Source of the DNA: SZUA-36 sp963759155
GTDB lineage: Bacteria > Pseudomonadota > Gammaproteobacteria > Xanthomonadales > SZUA-36
Assembly: GCA_963759155.1 (NCBI GenBank)
Contig: CAVWXX010000019.1
Span: forward strand, 310,001 to 374,000
Direction of reading: 5' to 3'
Length of the DNA: 64,000 bases
Shown here: positions 55,820 to 64,000 of the stretch, one piece after another
Layout: every line of letters begins with the position of its first letter
How positions within the stretch are numbered: the stretch's first letter is position 1
Translations under genes and position numbers: made by a program
Notes under the pieces: model-generated
Databases searched by the model: none
What the model was told of the DNA's origin: nothing
Seen by the model: only the letters and a program-made list of their open reading frames with translations

Positions 55820-56594
55820 ATGAATAACTCCCGATCATTCAGATCATTGAAAGGCTTGCTGGTGAGCCTGTTGTTGAGCCTGTCGCCCATCACCGCTGTG
55901 CAGGCACAGGACTCGCAGTTCATCAGCGGTATAGACCCACCCGAAAGCATCCTGTTTGTGGGCAACAGTTTTACCTTCTATAACAATTCGGTTTATACGC
56001 ACTTGAGAAAACTACTGGTGGCGGATGACCCTTCCAGTCGCGGGAAAATCTTTCTGAAGTCAATGACCATCTCGGGCGCCTTACTTTCCGACCACCGTGA
56101 CGGGTTGATGCAGGTGCTTTCGAGCCGTGACTGGGACGTCGTGGTATTGCAGGGCCAAAGCCGGGAACTACTGGATGAAAAAACGGCACCGGGTTTTAAG
56201 TCTACCGTCAGGACGTATTCCGAAGCGATCCGGTCCAGGGGAGCGGAGCCGGTTTTATTTATGACCTGGGCGTATGCTGATAAACCCGAAATGTCGGTGC
56301 AACTGGCCAATGAATTCAGGCGACTGGGGAAGAAGATGGATATACCGGTCATCCCGGTTGGCCTGGCATTTAAACGGGCGCTTGAAGAGCGTGCCCGGCG
56401 TGGTGCTGCATGCCCCGGATCAAAAACACCCGTCACTTGAAGGCACCTATCTGGCTGCCGCCGTCTTTTACAGTGCACTTTATGGCAAGTCGCCGGTAGC
56501 CCTCAATTACAGCGCCGGTCTGGATGACAACATCGCCAGGCAATTACGGCAAACAGCCTGGCAGACGGTGATTGAATATTTTTCGGCAGAGTAA
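55820..56594 (+). pseudogene. Secreted SGNH/GDSL-type hydrolase, split by one frameshift
   Basis: Two frames make one protein. The first starts at 55820 with a signal peptide (LLVSLLLSLSPITAVQAQ) and has the block I motif ILFVGNSFTFYNNS and the block III-like VVVLQGQSREL. The second has the block V Asp/His in HAPDQKHPSLEGTYLAA. Removing the C at 56390 joins them into a 257-residue protein. The lesion lies between the Ser and the Asp/His, so the truncated form would be inactive. SGNH hydrolases act on esters or acylated sugars; substrate unknown. Confidence 0.7.
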
Positions 56595-56624
56595 AACGAT
56601 TGGCTGAAGAAGCGGCCAATTCTT

Positions 56625-57518
56625 TTAGCTGTGATCATTTAAGCCTGCGGCTGGCTTGAGATGTTCTATAAAATCTGCGCAAATCAGGGAGGTTGACTCC
56701 TGGTCTGTATGCAGCGCAGAAATCCTGAACTCCAACGCCGGCTCAAGCTCCCGGATTTCCATACCGTCATGAGTTCCCGAACGAGCGGTTACCTCGTCGG
56801 CAATACACACACCCATGCCATGTGATACAAAAGCCTTTGCCAACTGGTAGGAACCGGCTGTCACCACCGATTTCAGCTGGATGTCAGTTTGCTCCACATA
56901 CTCGGTCAGGTAGCGATCCAGTGGGCCCTGGTTATCAAGACTGATAAACGGATGGCCGGCCAAATCCTCCAGTCTCAGAGCACCTTCCCTGCCCATATCC
57001 ATATCACTTGGGACCAGCACAACAAAGCGTCCATAGCCTAGCAACTCACCATGGATGCCCGGCAGATTCCCCGGGTCAAATGCCAGGCCTATATCGATCC
57101 TTGAATCCATCAGTGCACTGGATAGTTCCTCATGACGCAGGGTTTCGAGACTGAACATGATGTCTTCGTGGTCTTTTCTATAACTGGTTATGGCACCGGG
57201 CAGGAAGTCGATGCCAAATGCCGGCGTGGCCGCAACCCGAATCGCACCCTTCTCAGCAGAACGCAGGTTGGCCGCCAGTTGACGTACACGCTCCAGGCCA
57301 TCGTTGACCTGGGTGACCTGGATAAATAGCTGGTTCGCCTCGGGCGTGGGGATGAGCTTTCCCCTTGCACGATTGAACAGGGCAAATCCCAGTTGCTGCT
57401 CCGCGTGCGCGAGCACCTTACTGATCGAAGGTTGCGATACCTTTAACGCCTTAGCTGCACGGGTAACCGAGCCACAGGAGTAAACCGCATGAAATACTTC
57501 TATATGTCGTAAACGCAT
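56625..57518 (-). CDS. LysR-family transcriptional regulator (copy 2)
   Basis: A 297-residue LysR protein. The helix-turn-helix domain has MRLRHIEVFHAVYSCGSV, then LKVSQPSISKVLAHAEQQLG, nearly the same as in the copy at 51326. The effector domains differ more, suggesting different ligands but possibly similar operators. ATG 57518 is used because it starts the conserved domain; the open frame runs to 57593. It follows the pgs cluster on the same strand. Confidence 0.92.
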   Translation of the reverse strand: MRLRHIEVFHAVYSCGSVTRAAKALKVSQPSISKVLAHAEQQLGFALFNRARGKLIPTPEANQLFIQVTQVNDGLERVRQLAANLRSAEKGAIRVAATPAFGIDFLPGAITSYRKDHEDIMFSLETLRHEELSSALMDSRIDIGLAFDPGNLPGIHGELLGYGRFVVLVPSDMDMGREGALRLEDLAGHPFISLDNQGPLDRYLTEYVEQTDIQLKSVVTAGSYQLAKAFVSHGMGVCIADEVTARSGTHDGMEIRELEPALEFRISALHTDQESTSLICADFIEHLKPAAGLNDHS

Positions 57519-57589
57519 GAAAATAGCCTGTTGATGGACCAGCTTGTTGATGGACGGCCACCGCGAGTATACATCTTCGGTGCCGTAAA

Positions 57590-58645
57590 TCACGAAACCA
57601 GGTCAACGGGGACCTTGACCTGTTTCTGGCCGGGCTTTCTTTCTCCGGGCTTATCCGTCAGGTTCTTCCAACCGCCAGCGCCGGTGAGTAATAAAATAAT
57701 GATGAATAGCGCAAGCCCTAAAAGAGACCAAACGATACCCACTTGCCCCGGCCCCATCTTGCTGGGTTTACTGTCGTAAGGGATGCCGACCCTTTCGCTT
57801 ATGGACTTGATATTCAGCATATGAATGACCGGGATATCGTTCTGCATTGCAAAACCAATGACGCCGTTTCCTGACAATAGAAACCTCACTGGCAGAGACA
57901 AAACCTGTGTGTAGTTTCAACACGTCTGCGATTCACCCAGGTTGGCCTGCGAACCACCGATACTGATAAACACCCGGGGTTCAAAACTTTCAATAGCTCC
58001 GATTTCCGTTTGATCATCCCTTCCAGGATCGACGGCGGTCAATAATTCCACCCCGCTGTCTTTTGCTGCCTTGCGCAACAGGGCTTCGCCTTCCGGTGAC
58101 AGCCCATGCCCCAATTCGCGCCACCGCCCGAGCGTGTAGTAATCTGACCCTTTGTGATAAAGCCGTTGCGTCTCAGTTCGCTGGCGAGCGCCGGCCACGG
58201 AGCCTCGGGGTGGTTCGCGCCCCATGTGGAAGCTCCCAGGGACACGATCAGCAACGGTTCCAACTGCATGGCCTCCATTGCGGCAATAACATTGAGCAGC
58301 ATGCCTGGAAACGAGGCGGATGAGTAGATGACGATACGGTCACCCGCCTCAAGACCCAGTTCATCAAACCAACGCGTAAACTGCACGGCCCAGGCGGGGT
58401 TACAGGCTGTCCGTTTTGAAGCCAGATCGCCCAGGGTCGTCGTGAGTCCGCTCCACTCAACACCGATCAGGCCGCAGTTGAAGGGGTCGCTCACAGGCCG
58501 GGGTCGCAATACCATTGGTCCTGCCTCCACTGGGACAGGTGGTGCTGTGCTGCCCGCACCCTTTCCCATAAAGGTCTTCTTCCGCGCTGAGAACAGATGG
58601 CGTGGCCAGGTACCACAGACCAGCCATACCAATGGCCAGTAACAC
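57590..58645 (-). pseudogene. pgsW: Poly-gamma-glutamate system protein (PgsW-like), multiply broken
   Basis: Fragments in three frames combine into a PgsW-like protein. A hydrophobic start (AIGMAGLWYLATPSVLSAEE) is followed by VRAAQHHLSQWRQDQW in another frame. Then come CGLIGVEWSGLTTTLGDLASKRT and SFPGMLLNVIAAMEAMQLEP with LLIVSLGASTWGANHPEAPW in a third. YYTLGRWRELGHGLSPEG and SIGGSQANLGES return to the first frame, and a C-terminal membrane segment ends it. Three places lack one base each (near 58560, 58490 and 58147), and a TGA at 57917-57919 interrupts the last part. No convincing start codon with a ribosome-binding site is visible. Several lesions of different kinds argue for true decay. 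Confidence 0.75.
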
Positions 58646-58704
58646 TAACCTGAACTTATTGACTCAAAGAAAAGCGTGCCTGCGCCGACCGCTGACCCTG
58701 GCCG

Positions 58705-59175
58705 TCACCGGGTAGCCTTTATCATTTGCAGCAGGCGTTTCAAAACACGGCCCATTGCAGCAAGATAGACACTCATGGCGGTGACGATACTGACTGAAAC
58801 CACGGCAGTCAGGGTTGTTAACAGACCCTGACGCTGAATATCCGCACCCATCAGACCCGGCACCACCCAGCCCAGCCAAAGTGAGGACTCACCCCATATT
58901 GATACCAGCGGATAACGCAAAGCCAGGGCGATGAGCATGGCCGTTGCCAGACGCTGACGACCATAAGGATGAAGAAAACGGACCAGACCCTCCAATAATA
59001 TCCAGGTCAACAAACCTGCAGCGACCGAAACTGCAATCTTTCCAGGGTCGCCAATGTACATGGCAATAACACCCGGGGTTATGATCCCACCACAGGCCCA
59101 ACCTGTCTTGTGATAGTAAAACATGCCGAGCAACATGCCGAGCGCAAGACAAAAGGTTTCGTGGTCATACGGCAT
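58705..59175 (-). CDS. pgsC: Poly-gamma-glutamate synthesis membrane protein PgsC/CapC
   Basis: A 156-residue membrane protein with four to five helices. Characteristic parts are ALGMLLGMFYYHKTGWACGGIITPGVIAMYI at the start and GQRLATAMLIALALR-like RLATAMLIALALR in the middle. PgsC is the partner of the ligase PgsB in poly-gamma-glutamate capsule or polymer synthesis. It lies between the racemase and pgsW, with 12 bases to the racemase. Confidence 0.85.
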   Translation of the reverse strand: MPYDHETFCLALGMLLGMFYYHKTGWACGGIITPGVIAMYIGDPGKIAVSVAAGLLTWILLEGLVRFLHPYGRQRLATAMLIALALRYPLVSIWGESSLWLGWVVPGLMGADIQRQGLLTTLTAVVSVSIVTAMSVYLAAMGRVLKRLLQMIKATR

Positions 59176-59187
59176 GTTTGATCTGGT

Positions 59188-60254
59188 TTACTTTGTGGTG
59201 CCGGAGGCCTGATCACGCCACTCAAACAGATCGGGTTTCAGTTCATAAGCACGCAATGCGGTTTCCGTTAGCGGTGAGACTGTGTGCAACCAACGCCCGA
59301 TTGAATCCTGACGATCGACGGGTATATCAATCATGGAAACCACTTTTACCGAAACATCAGATTTCGGCAAAACGCTGCTGCGTGGATGCAGGCAGCATGA
59401 AATCAATCATTCGCTTGTTGGGGTCGAGAAATGCGGTAACCTCTACACCACGTGAACTGAAAGCAAGCTCCCAGAAATCCAATGAATAGCCAAAATGGGT
59501 ACAGTTAAAACTGACGGTTAACGGGCCATCCGTTTCACCCATATTTGTCAGGGCTTCATCGACATAGGCATCGATCAGCATTTCGGTATCCATGCCATCG
59601 AACCCCTGTTCAATATACATGGTCAATTGCGGACAGGACTGCGTCATGATTTGCGTGTCGCTAAAGCCTTGCTCCAGTAACAGGTTTTTATGTGTTCCCT
59701 CATCAACGGTAGTCTGTGTTGCAAAAATAATATTTCTGGCCGAGGGTTTGTCAGCCAGCTGCTCTGCTATCTGTTCGACACCCTCTTCAACAATCCCTAC
59801 TACGGGTACCGATGATGTCCGGGCAAATTCGGTATCCGGGATCAACACCGAAAGCGTGTTGCAGGCGACCAGGATAACGTCGGGTGCATACTGGTCCTGC
59901 ATGCTTTGCAGGGCGCTACTGAATACTCGCAGTTTTTCATCTCTTGTCTGCAGGCTGTTGTAACCGCCGTGATCCCTGAACAGGGCATTGAAGAAGATGA
60001 GGTCCACCTGTTTGAAGGCCGCGTGTTGCCTGAATTTTTCAGTCGCATCGGCAACGACGGAAAGACCACCAAGCCCCGAATCGGTCACCACAACCGTAAT
60101 ACTTTCCTTCTCCAGCAAGCCTGGCAACCAGCTGGGCGTGGATTCGGCCTGCACAATGACGGGTGATTGATGAGAGGATAAATACCAACAGAACCATGAA
60201 ACGGGCGCCAATCAGGCTTGACTGGGCATAACGGTGGTAATCAACTTGATTCAT
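59188..60254 (-). pseudogene. Exported aspartate/glutamate racemase family gene with two frameshifts
   Basis: Three frames combine. An N-terminal signal-like segment starts at ATG 60254 (GARFMVLLVFILSS). The main part has VVVTDSGLGGLSVV, LVACNTLSVL (first catalytic Cys) and SFNCTHFGYSLDFW (second Cys). The C-terminus continues SDVSVKVVSMIDIP and ends TPDLFEW-like KPDLFEW. Removing one base near 60185 and one near 59365 gives 354 residues. Both catalytic cysteines survive. The family makes D-Glu or D-Asp; as D-Glu supplier for a poly-gamma-glutamate system it would make sense, though export of a racemase is unusual. Confidence 0.72.
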
Positions 60255-60281
60255 AGGGGTCATCTCCAGGGCGTGGTTGGT

Positions 60282-61991
60282 TTAATAACCAATGGCCTTG
60301 CCATCCCGGCGCGGGTCTGCACCACCGTGCAACATCCCGCTTTTTTGATCAATCACAACACCCTGGGCCCCGCCAAAATACAGGTCATAGCTCTTCTTGA
60401 CCTGTAATTCATGACCCATTTGCGACAAAGTTTGCTGAACATCGGCGGGAATCCTCGATTCGATTTTCAGCGGACCGCTTTCGTAGTTGTTAATCCGTGG
60501 TGTATTGATGGCCGTCTGGATATCCATCTCGAAATCCACCAGGTCGCTGATCAGCATGGCAACGGTGGAGAGAATCCGTTTGCCACCCGGTGAACCAATG
60601 GTCGCGAAAGGCTTACCGTCTTTCAGTAACAGGGTTGGACTCATACTGCTCAGGGGTCGTTTGCCACCGGCAATGGAGTTTGCATTTCCGGGTCGCTTAT
60701 CAAAATCGTCCATCTGGTCATTCAGGATAATTCCCGTGCCTGCTGTGGTGATACCCGACGCGAAAAAGTGGTTGATGGTCTTGGTGTAGGCGACCATATT
60801 GCCGTGTTTATCAACCACCGAAAAATGGGTTGTGCTGCCACTATCCACTGTCCATGGGTCGCCGTTGGCCGGTCCATCCATGACACTGTTCATATCGATT
60901 CGTGCAAACTGCTCGCGTGCATACTGCTTGGAGGTTAGTCCCTTGAGTGGTACGTCGATGAAATCACTGTCACCCATAAATTCATTGCGATCGCTGTACA
61001 TCAGCTTTTGCGCCTCCGCCCAGACGTGGATGCTCTGCGCTGAGTTCACACCCATTTTCTTCACATCGAAGTTTTCCATAATGTTCAGAAGCTCGATGAC
61101 ATGGGTGCCACCGGAACTCGGTGGTGGCGCAGAGATGATTTCATAACCACGATAGGTGCTTCTCACCGGGGTACGCATGCTGGGTTCAAAACCGGCCAGG
61201 TCCTCCATGGTAATCAAGCCACCATCGTCCTGGACCGCGTCGACAATACTCTGTGCAACAGGTCCATAATAAAAAGCGTCACGGCCCTGGTCGGCAATCA
61301 AACGTAGCGTGTTTGCAAGATCGGGGTTACGCAGTGTTTCACCCGCCACCCTGGGGAACCCGTCATTCAGATAGATTTTGTCCGAGGCGGGAAACGTCGC
61401 CAGGGCCTCGTAATTCTCGGCAATAATCCCCGCAAGAACAGGGGATACGGTAATACCATTTTCTGCATGCTCTATCGCAGGTTGCATCACCTGTATACGG
61501 CTCATGGTGCCGAACTTATCGAGTGCCGACAACAAGCCTGCCACCTCACCCGGAACGGCAACCGACCTTCCGCCATGTACGACGGGGTTGAAACCGCGGG
61601 CATCCGGCAGGACCTTGCCGTTTTCATCCAGCTCAAACATATCCGCCGTGGCTGCGGCCGGTGCTGTCTCGCGGGAGTCAATAAAAACGACCGTTTGGCT
61701 ATCGGCAAACCAGATGAGCATCAGGCCACCACCACCGATACCCGAGGCATTGGGTTCCACTACACCAAGGGCAAAACCAACAGCCACCGCTGCGTCAATA
61801 GCATTACCGCCCGCTTTCAGGATATCAACACCGACCTGGGATGCCAGCGGGTGTGCTGACGCTACCATGCCGTTTAGCCCCCGGGCTTCGCGGGACGGGT
61901 CGACGACATCGACCGTGGCACAACCGATAAAGAAGAAAGCGATGACAGAAAAGACAAATGTAAATCTGTAACTGTCCAGGTACTTTCTCAT
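60282..61991 (-). CDS. ggt: Gamma-glutamyltransferase, lipoprotein form
   Basis: A 569-residue paralogue of the ggt at 40336. The N-terminus has a lipoprotein signal (VFSVIAFFFIGCATVD), so it should be anchored through Cys. The catalytic Thr is in SGSTTHFSVVDKHGNMV. Other conserved parts are GGNAIDAAVAVGFAL, GIILNDQMDDF and SPGGKRILS. In gamma-PGA operons of other bacteria a Ggt-type enzyme (CapD/PgdS analogue) anchors, transfers or trims the polymer; this gene's place between pgsB and the racemase fits that role. Confidence 0.92.
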   Translation of the reverse strand: MRKYLDSYRFTFVFSVIAFFFIGCATVDVVDPSREARGLNGMVASAHPLASQVGVDILKAGGNAIDAAVAVGFALGVVEPNASGIGGGGLMLIWFADSQTVVFIDSRETAPAAATADMFELDENGKVLPDARGFNPVVHGGRSVAVPGEVAGLLSALDKFGTMSRIQVMQPAIEHAENGITVSPVLAGIIAENYEALATFPASDKIYLNDGFPRVAGETLRNPDLANTLRLIADQGRDAFYYGPVAQSIVDAVQDDGGLITMEDLAGFEPSMRTPVRSTYRGYEIISAPPPSSGGTHVIELLNIMENFDVKKMGVNSAQSIHVWAEAQKLMYSDRNEFMGDSDFIDVPLKGLTSKQYAREQFARIDMNSVMDGPANGDPWTVDSGSTTHFSVVDKHGNMVAYTKTINHFFASGITTAGTGIILNDQMDDFDKRPGNANSIAGGKRPLSSMSPTLLLKDGKPFATIGSPGGKRILSTVAMLISDLVDFEMDIQTAINTPRINNYESGPLKIESRIPADVQQTLSQMGHELQVKKSYDLYFGGAQGVVIDQKSGMLHGGADPRRDGKAIGY

Positions 61992-62030
61992 AACAAAAAC
62001 TCCTTTTATTTCATGCCAGCCTGGTGCGAA

Positions 62031-63035
62031 TTATCGGTCCAGAACGGCGGTCAGTGACAACGGCAGACCAGCGATATTACCGCAGCCAAATACACGGTCA
62101 CCCGGTTGGAATAGCTTCAACAGGCCTTCTACATTCCTGATGTTCAGATAACGGGCGGATGCAAATTCCTGTCGCGGCTTATCGCCAATAATCATGACGT
62201 CCCGCCAATGTGACTGGCTTAACCATTCTTTGAAACTTTTCAAACGCCCGGGCCGGTCTGCCCGGTGATTGTAAATCAAGCTTGTCTCGTTCGGCGACCA
62301 ATTCAACGAGTCAAACAGGACCCGGGTGCTGGCGACATCGTTGGCTGCAAAGGCCAGCGCCACGTCGGCACCGGCACAACTGGCCACGTGGAAATCATAT
62401 CGGTCCGGTTGAAGCTGCCGCATAGCGGTTGAGACCGTGTCCTTTTCAAACCCCATATGTATCAGGGTGGTAAGCGCCAGGCCCATATTGACAGCCAGGT
62501 ATCCCTCGTCAAGCCCAGTCGCTGGCTCGGCGTAAAATAGCTGACAATGCCGCCGCTCCAGTAATTTAATAAGATAGTCATCACTCCGAAGCCCGGCCGG
62601 AAGTATGACCTGGCCCTGCTTTGGAATTCCAGCTGTGAGCACGTCGGCAGCCGAGGCACTGGTGGGGCCCCAAAGCTCCTGGTGATCCGGCAGTGTATTG
62701 GCAAGCACCGTTACATCCGGTCGCAGCCAGCGACACGCCAAGGGCTGGAACTCGGCGGTTATGGCGCTGTTTTCCAGCACAATTGCTTGCGCGGAGGCAG
62801 GCAAATGGTTGAGCCACCAGCGCATTTCCTCGACATGGGCTCCGGCAGAGCGCGAAATCGCCCGTTCACCACCAGGCCCCAGTTCACGGGGAACAACGCC
62901 GGTAAGACGCGCGAAGGTCTGCAGCCCCGCAGCCTGCATTCCCGCATAAAGCAACCGCGCGATGCTGCTCTTGCCGCGACTGCCGGTTACCAGTACCCGT
63001 CGCTGTAAAACGCGTTTCTTGTCACTCATCGGCAT
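62031..63035 (-). CDS. pgsB: Poly-gamma-glutamate ligase PgsB/CapB
   Basis: A 334-residue Mur-ligase-like enzyme. The P-loop VTGSRGKSSIARLLYAGM is at about residues 15-32, followed by EEMRWWLNHLP, TVLANTLPDHQELWGPT and, toward the end, IYNHRADRPGRLKSFKEWL. It joins glutamates through their gamma-carboxyl groups with ATP. It lacks the N-terminal membrane segment and about 50 residues found in Bacillus PgsB/CapB. Sixteen bases separate it from the deacylase gene upstream; pgsC is not adjacent but lies two genes further on. Confidence 0.88.
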   Translation of the reverse strand: MPMSDKKRVLQRRVLVTGSRGKSSIARLLYAGMQAAGLQTFARLTGVVPRELGPGGERAISRSAGAHVEEMRWWLNHLPASAQAIVLENSAITAEFQPLACRWLRPDVTVLANTLPDHQELWGPTSASAADVLTAGIPKQGQVILPAGLRSDDYLIKLLERRHCQLFYAEPATGLDEGYLAVNMGLALTTLIHMGFEKDTVSTAMRQLQPDRYDFHVASCAGADVALAFAANDVASTRVLFDSLNWSPNETSLIYNHRADRPGRLKSFKEWLSQSHWRDVMIIGDKPRQEFASARYLNIRNVEGLLKLFQPGDRVFGCGNIAGLPLSLTAVLDR

Positions 63036-63051
63036 CAGGGTACATTATGTA

Positions 63052-64000
63052 TTATTCGGATAAATAGGCGCCAACCCCCTGGTCGGATAATTCCTGAAAG
63101 CCGGGTAGGCCTTCAATGACAATTCCCTTTCCTTCCCGGACGTATTCAATATTGTCAGCCAGCAGTTTCAGGGTGGTCACATGCCGGGCGACACGCTCGG
63201 CCATCGGTTCGTCGCCACCTTCATAGGAGACATACAGGCGATCAAGCCCTGCAGCCTTCTCGTAGGCTTTATCGGCACCGGTCAGAATAAGCGCTTCATC
63301 GGTCCGGCCCCGGAATCGACCGGCACTGGGGTTACTGGTTTCAAGCAATAAGGCCAGCACATCCGCGTTATCACCCCACTCCCGGTGGTTCAGACCACGC
63401 AGGTTTTTTGGTGAAGGTTCGAGCCGGATCGGCACACCTTCGAATTCCAGCTCCATCGCAACCATGGCCGCCAACTCCATCGCATTTTCATGAGCGACCA
63501 TCGCCTCCACTACCGGGTACTCGGGAGACGCCTCATGTAAATCGATGGCAATATCAACCTGTTCAGCTTTGATCAACTGCATCAACCCATAGGCCAGACG
63601 CTCGGTAATACCGCCATCCATCACACCCGGGTGGGCACGATTCAGATTGCTTCGTTCCATCCCCGCCATGGTCTGACCCGAGGCGGGATGAATATAGATA
63701 TCAGGGTTTGGCCATTCGTGTACGGGGTTGGTGGTACGCGCCCCGTAGCGGAATACCCTTCGGTTGCCATCCCGGGTTGTAAAACCAAAAGTCTGCGGAT
63801 GCGCATCCTGAGGAAAAGTATGTGACCTTGCCATCATGTTGGCATAGGGAACAATGATTAACCGGCCACGACTGACCGCTGCACGCTCCAGCATTACCAC
63901 CGCTGCAATCACGCCTGCCGGTTCATTGGCATGTGTCCCGCCAAGCACCAGCATGGTGCCACCTGCCTCGGCTCCCTCCTGTATATAAACGTCGGTATCA
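63052..64000 (-). CDS. Succinylglutamate desuccinylase/aspartoacylase (M14-like) family protein, cut by the window edge
   Basis: The frame continues past base 64000, so the N-terminus is missing; the ATG at 63954 is probably internal. The zinc motifs are GGTHANEPAG (His and Glu) and DIAIDLHEASPEYP (His plus the catalytic Glu further on). The family hydrolyses N-acyl amino acids or, in the M14 relatives, peptide bonds. In this cluster a role in cleaving glutamyl or acyl-glutamyl units is plausible but unproven. First visible gene of the minus-strand pgs cluster. Confidence 0.82.
   Translation of the reverse strand, partial: DTDVYIQEGAEAGGTMLVLGGTHANEPAGVIAAVVMLERAAVSRGRLIIVPYANMMARSHTFPQDAHPQTFGFTTRDGNRRVFRYGARTTNPVHEWPNPDIYIHPASGQTMAGMERSNLNRAHPGVMDGGITERLAYGLMQLIKAEQVDIAIDLHEASPEYPVVEAMVAHENAMELAAMVAMELEFEGVPIRLEPSPKNLRGLNHREWGDNADVLALLLETSNPSAGRFRGRTDEALILTGADKAYEKAAGLDRLYVSYEGGDEPMAERVARHVTTLKLLADNIEYVREGKGIVIEGLPGFQELSDQGVGAYLSE

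Noticed and set aside
57917..57919. In-frame TGA in pgsW as a selenocysteine codon
   Set aside because: No selenoprotein family fits, and the gene has three other lesions, so a nonsense mutation is simpler.
59188..59334. A separate small gene between the racemase and pgsC
   Set aside because: Its sequence (KPDLFEW at the end) is the natural C-terminus of the racemase and joins it after removing one base.
1..64000. Insertion sequences, prophage, CRISPR array, tRNA or rRNA genes
   Set aside because: No transposase, integrase, phage structural gene, regular short repeat array or cloverleaf-like segment was seen on either strand.

Overview
The window reads as chromosomal DNA of a Gammaproteobacterium, probably marine or sediment-dwelling. 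The evidence is gene-family content: PurE/PurK, RNase T, E. coli-like SerA, soluble Fds-type formate dehydrogenase, and STN-domain TonB receptors. I found no rRNA, tRNA, CRISPR array, transposase, integrase or phage gene. Species-level placement is not possible from the sequence alone.

Left part (1-34 kb), mostly housekeeping and central metabolism. The left edge holds the end of a copper-RiPP maturation cluster (hvfC, cut by the edge, and a DoxX/HvfX membrane protein). Then come a TraB/GumN protein divergent from rnt; a purE-purK-hyuB operon with ATGA-type overlaps; a set of small envelope or stress proteins (Trm112-like, DUF2959 lipoprotein, BON-LysM, dodecin, YegP, DUF937); a D-2-hydroxyglutarate dehydrogenase divergent from serA; formate-THF ligase and a second serA-like gene; mscS-corA; and an acyl-CoA dehydrogenase divergent from a TetR gene, with two operator-like palindromes between them. 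A complete formate dehydrogenase operon (fdsG-fdsB-fdsA-fdhD-fdsD) continues into mobA-moaB-moeA and a broken homocysteine S-methyltransferase.

Right part (34.5-64 kb), accessory. It is rich in enzymes for D-amino-acid and gamma-glutamyl compounds: two penicillin-recognising serine hydrolases, a secreted dikinase-like protein, two gamma-glutamyltransferases, an N-acyl-D-amino-acid deacylase, two tandem TonB receptors with STN domains, a D-amino acid dehydrogenase, a DcuC-type carrier, and two paralogous LysR regulators. At the right edge a minus-strand cluster encodes an AspA/M14-like deacylase, PgsB, a lipoprotein gamma-glutamyltransferase, an Asp/Glu racemase, PgsC and PgsW. These are components of a poly-gamma-glutamate-type system, interleaved in an unusual order and without a visible PgsA. 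The working picture is one locus that makes and/or takes up and degrades D-Glu/gamma-glutamyl polymers or peptides, with LysR control. Two T-N11-A palindromes, one upstream of each TonB receptor, could be the LysR operators.

A caveat runs through 24.8-60.3 kb: six genes are interrupted by single-base indels (homocysteine methyltransferase, fdsB, D-aminoacylase, an SGNH hydrolase, the racemase, pgsW). Five need exactly one or two extra bases removed to read through. pgsW needs three bases added and also has an in-frame stop. Some of these may be assembly errors; pgsW looks like real decay.
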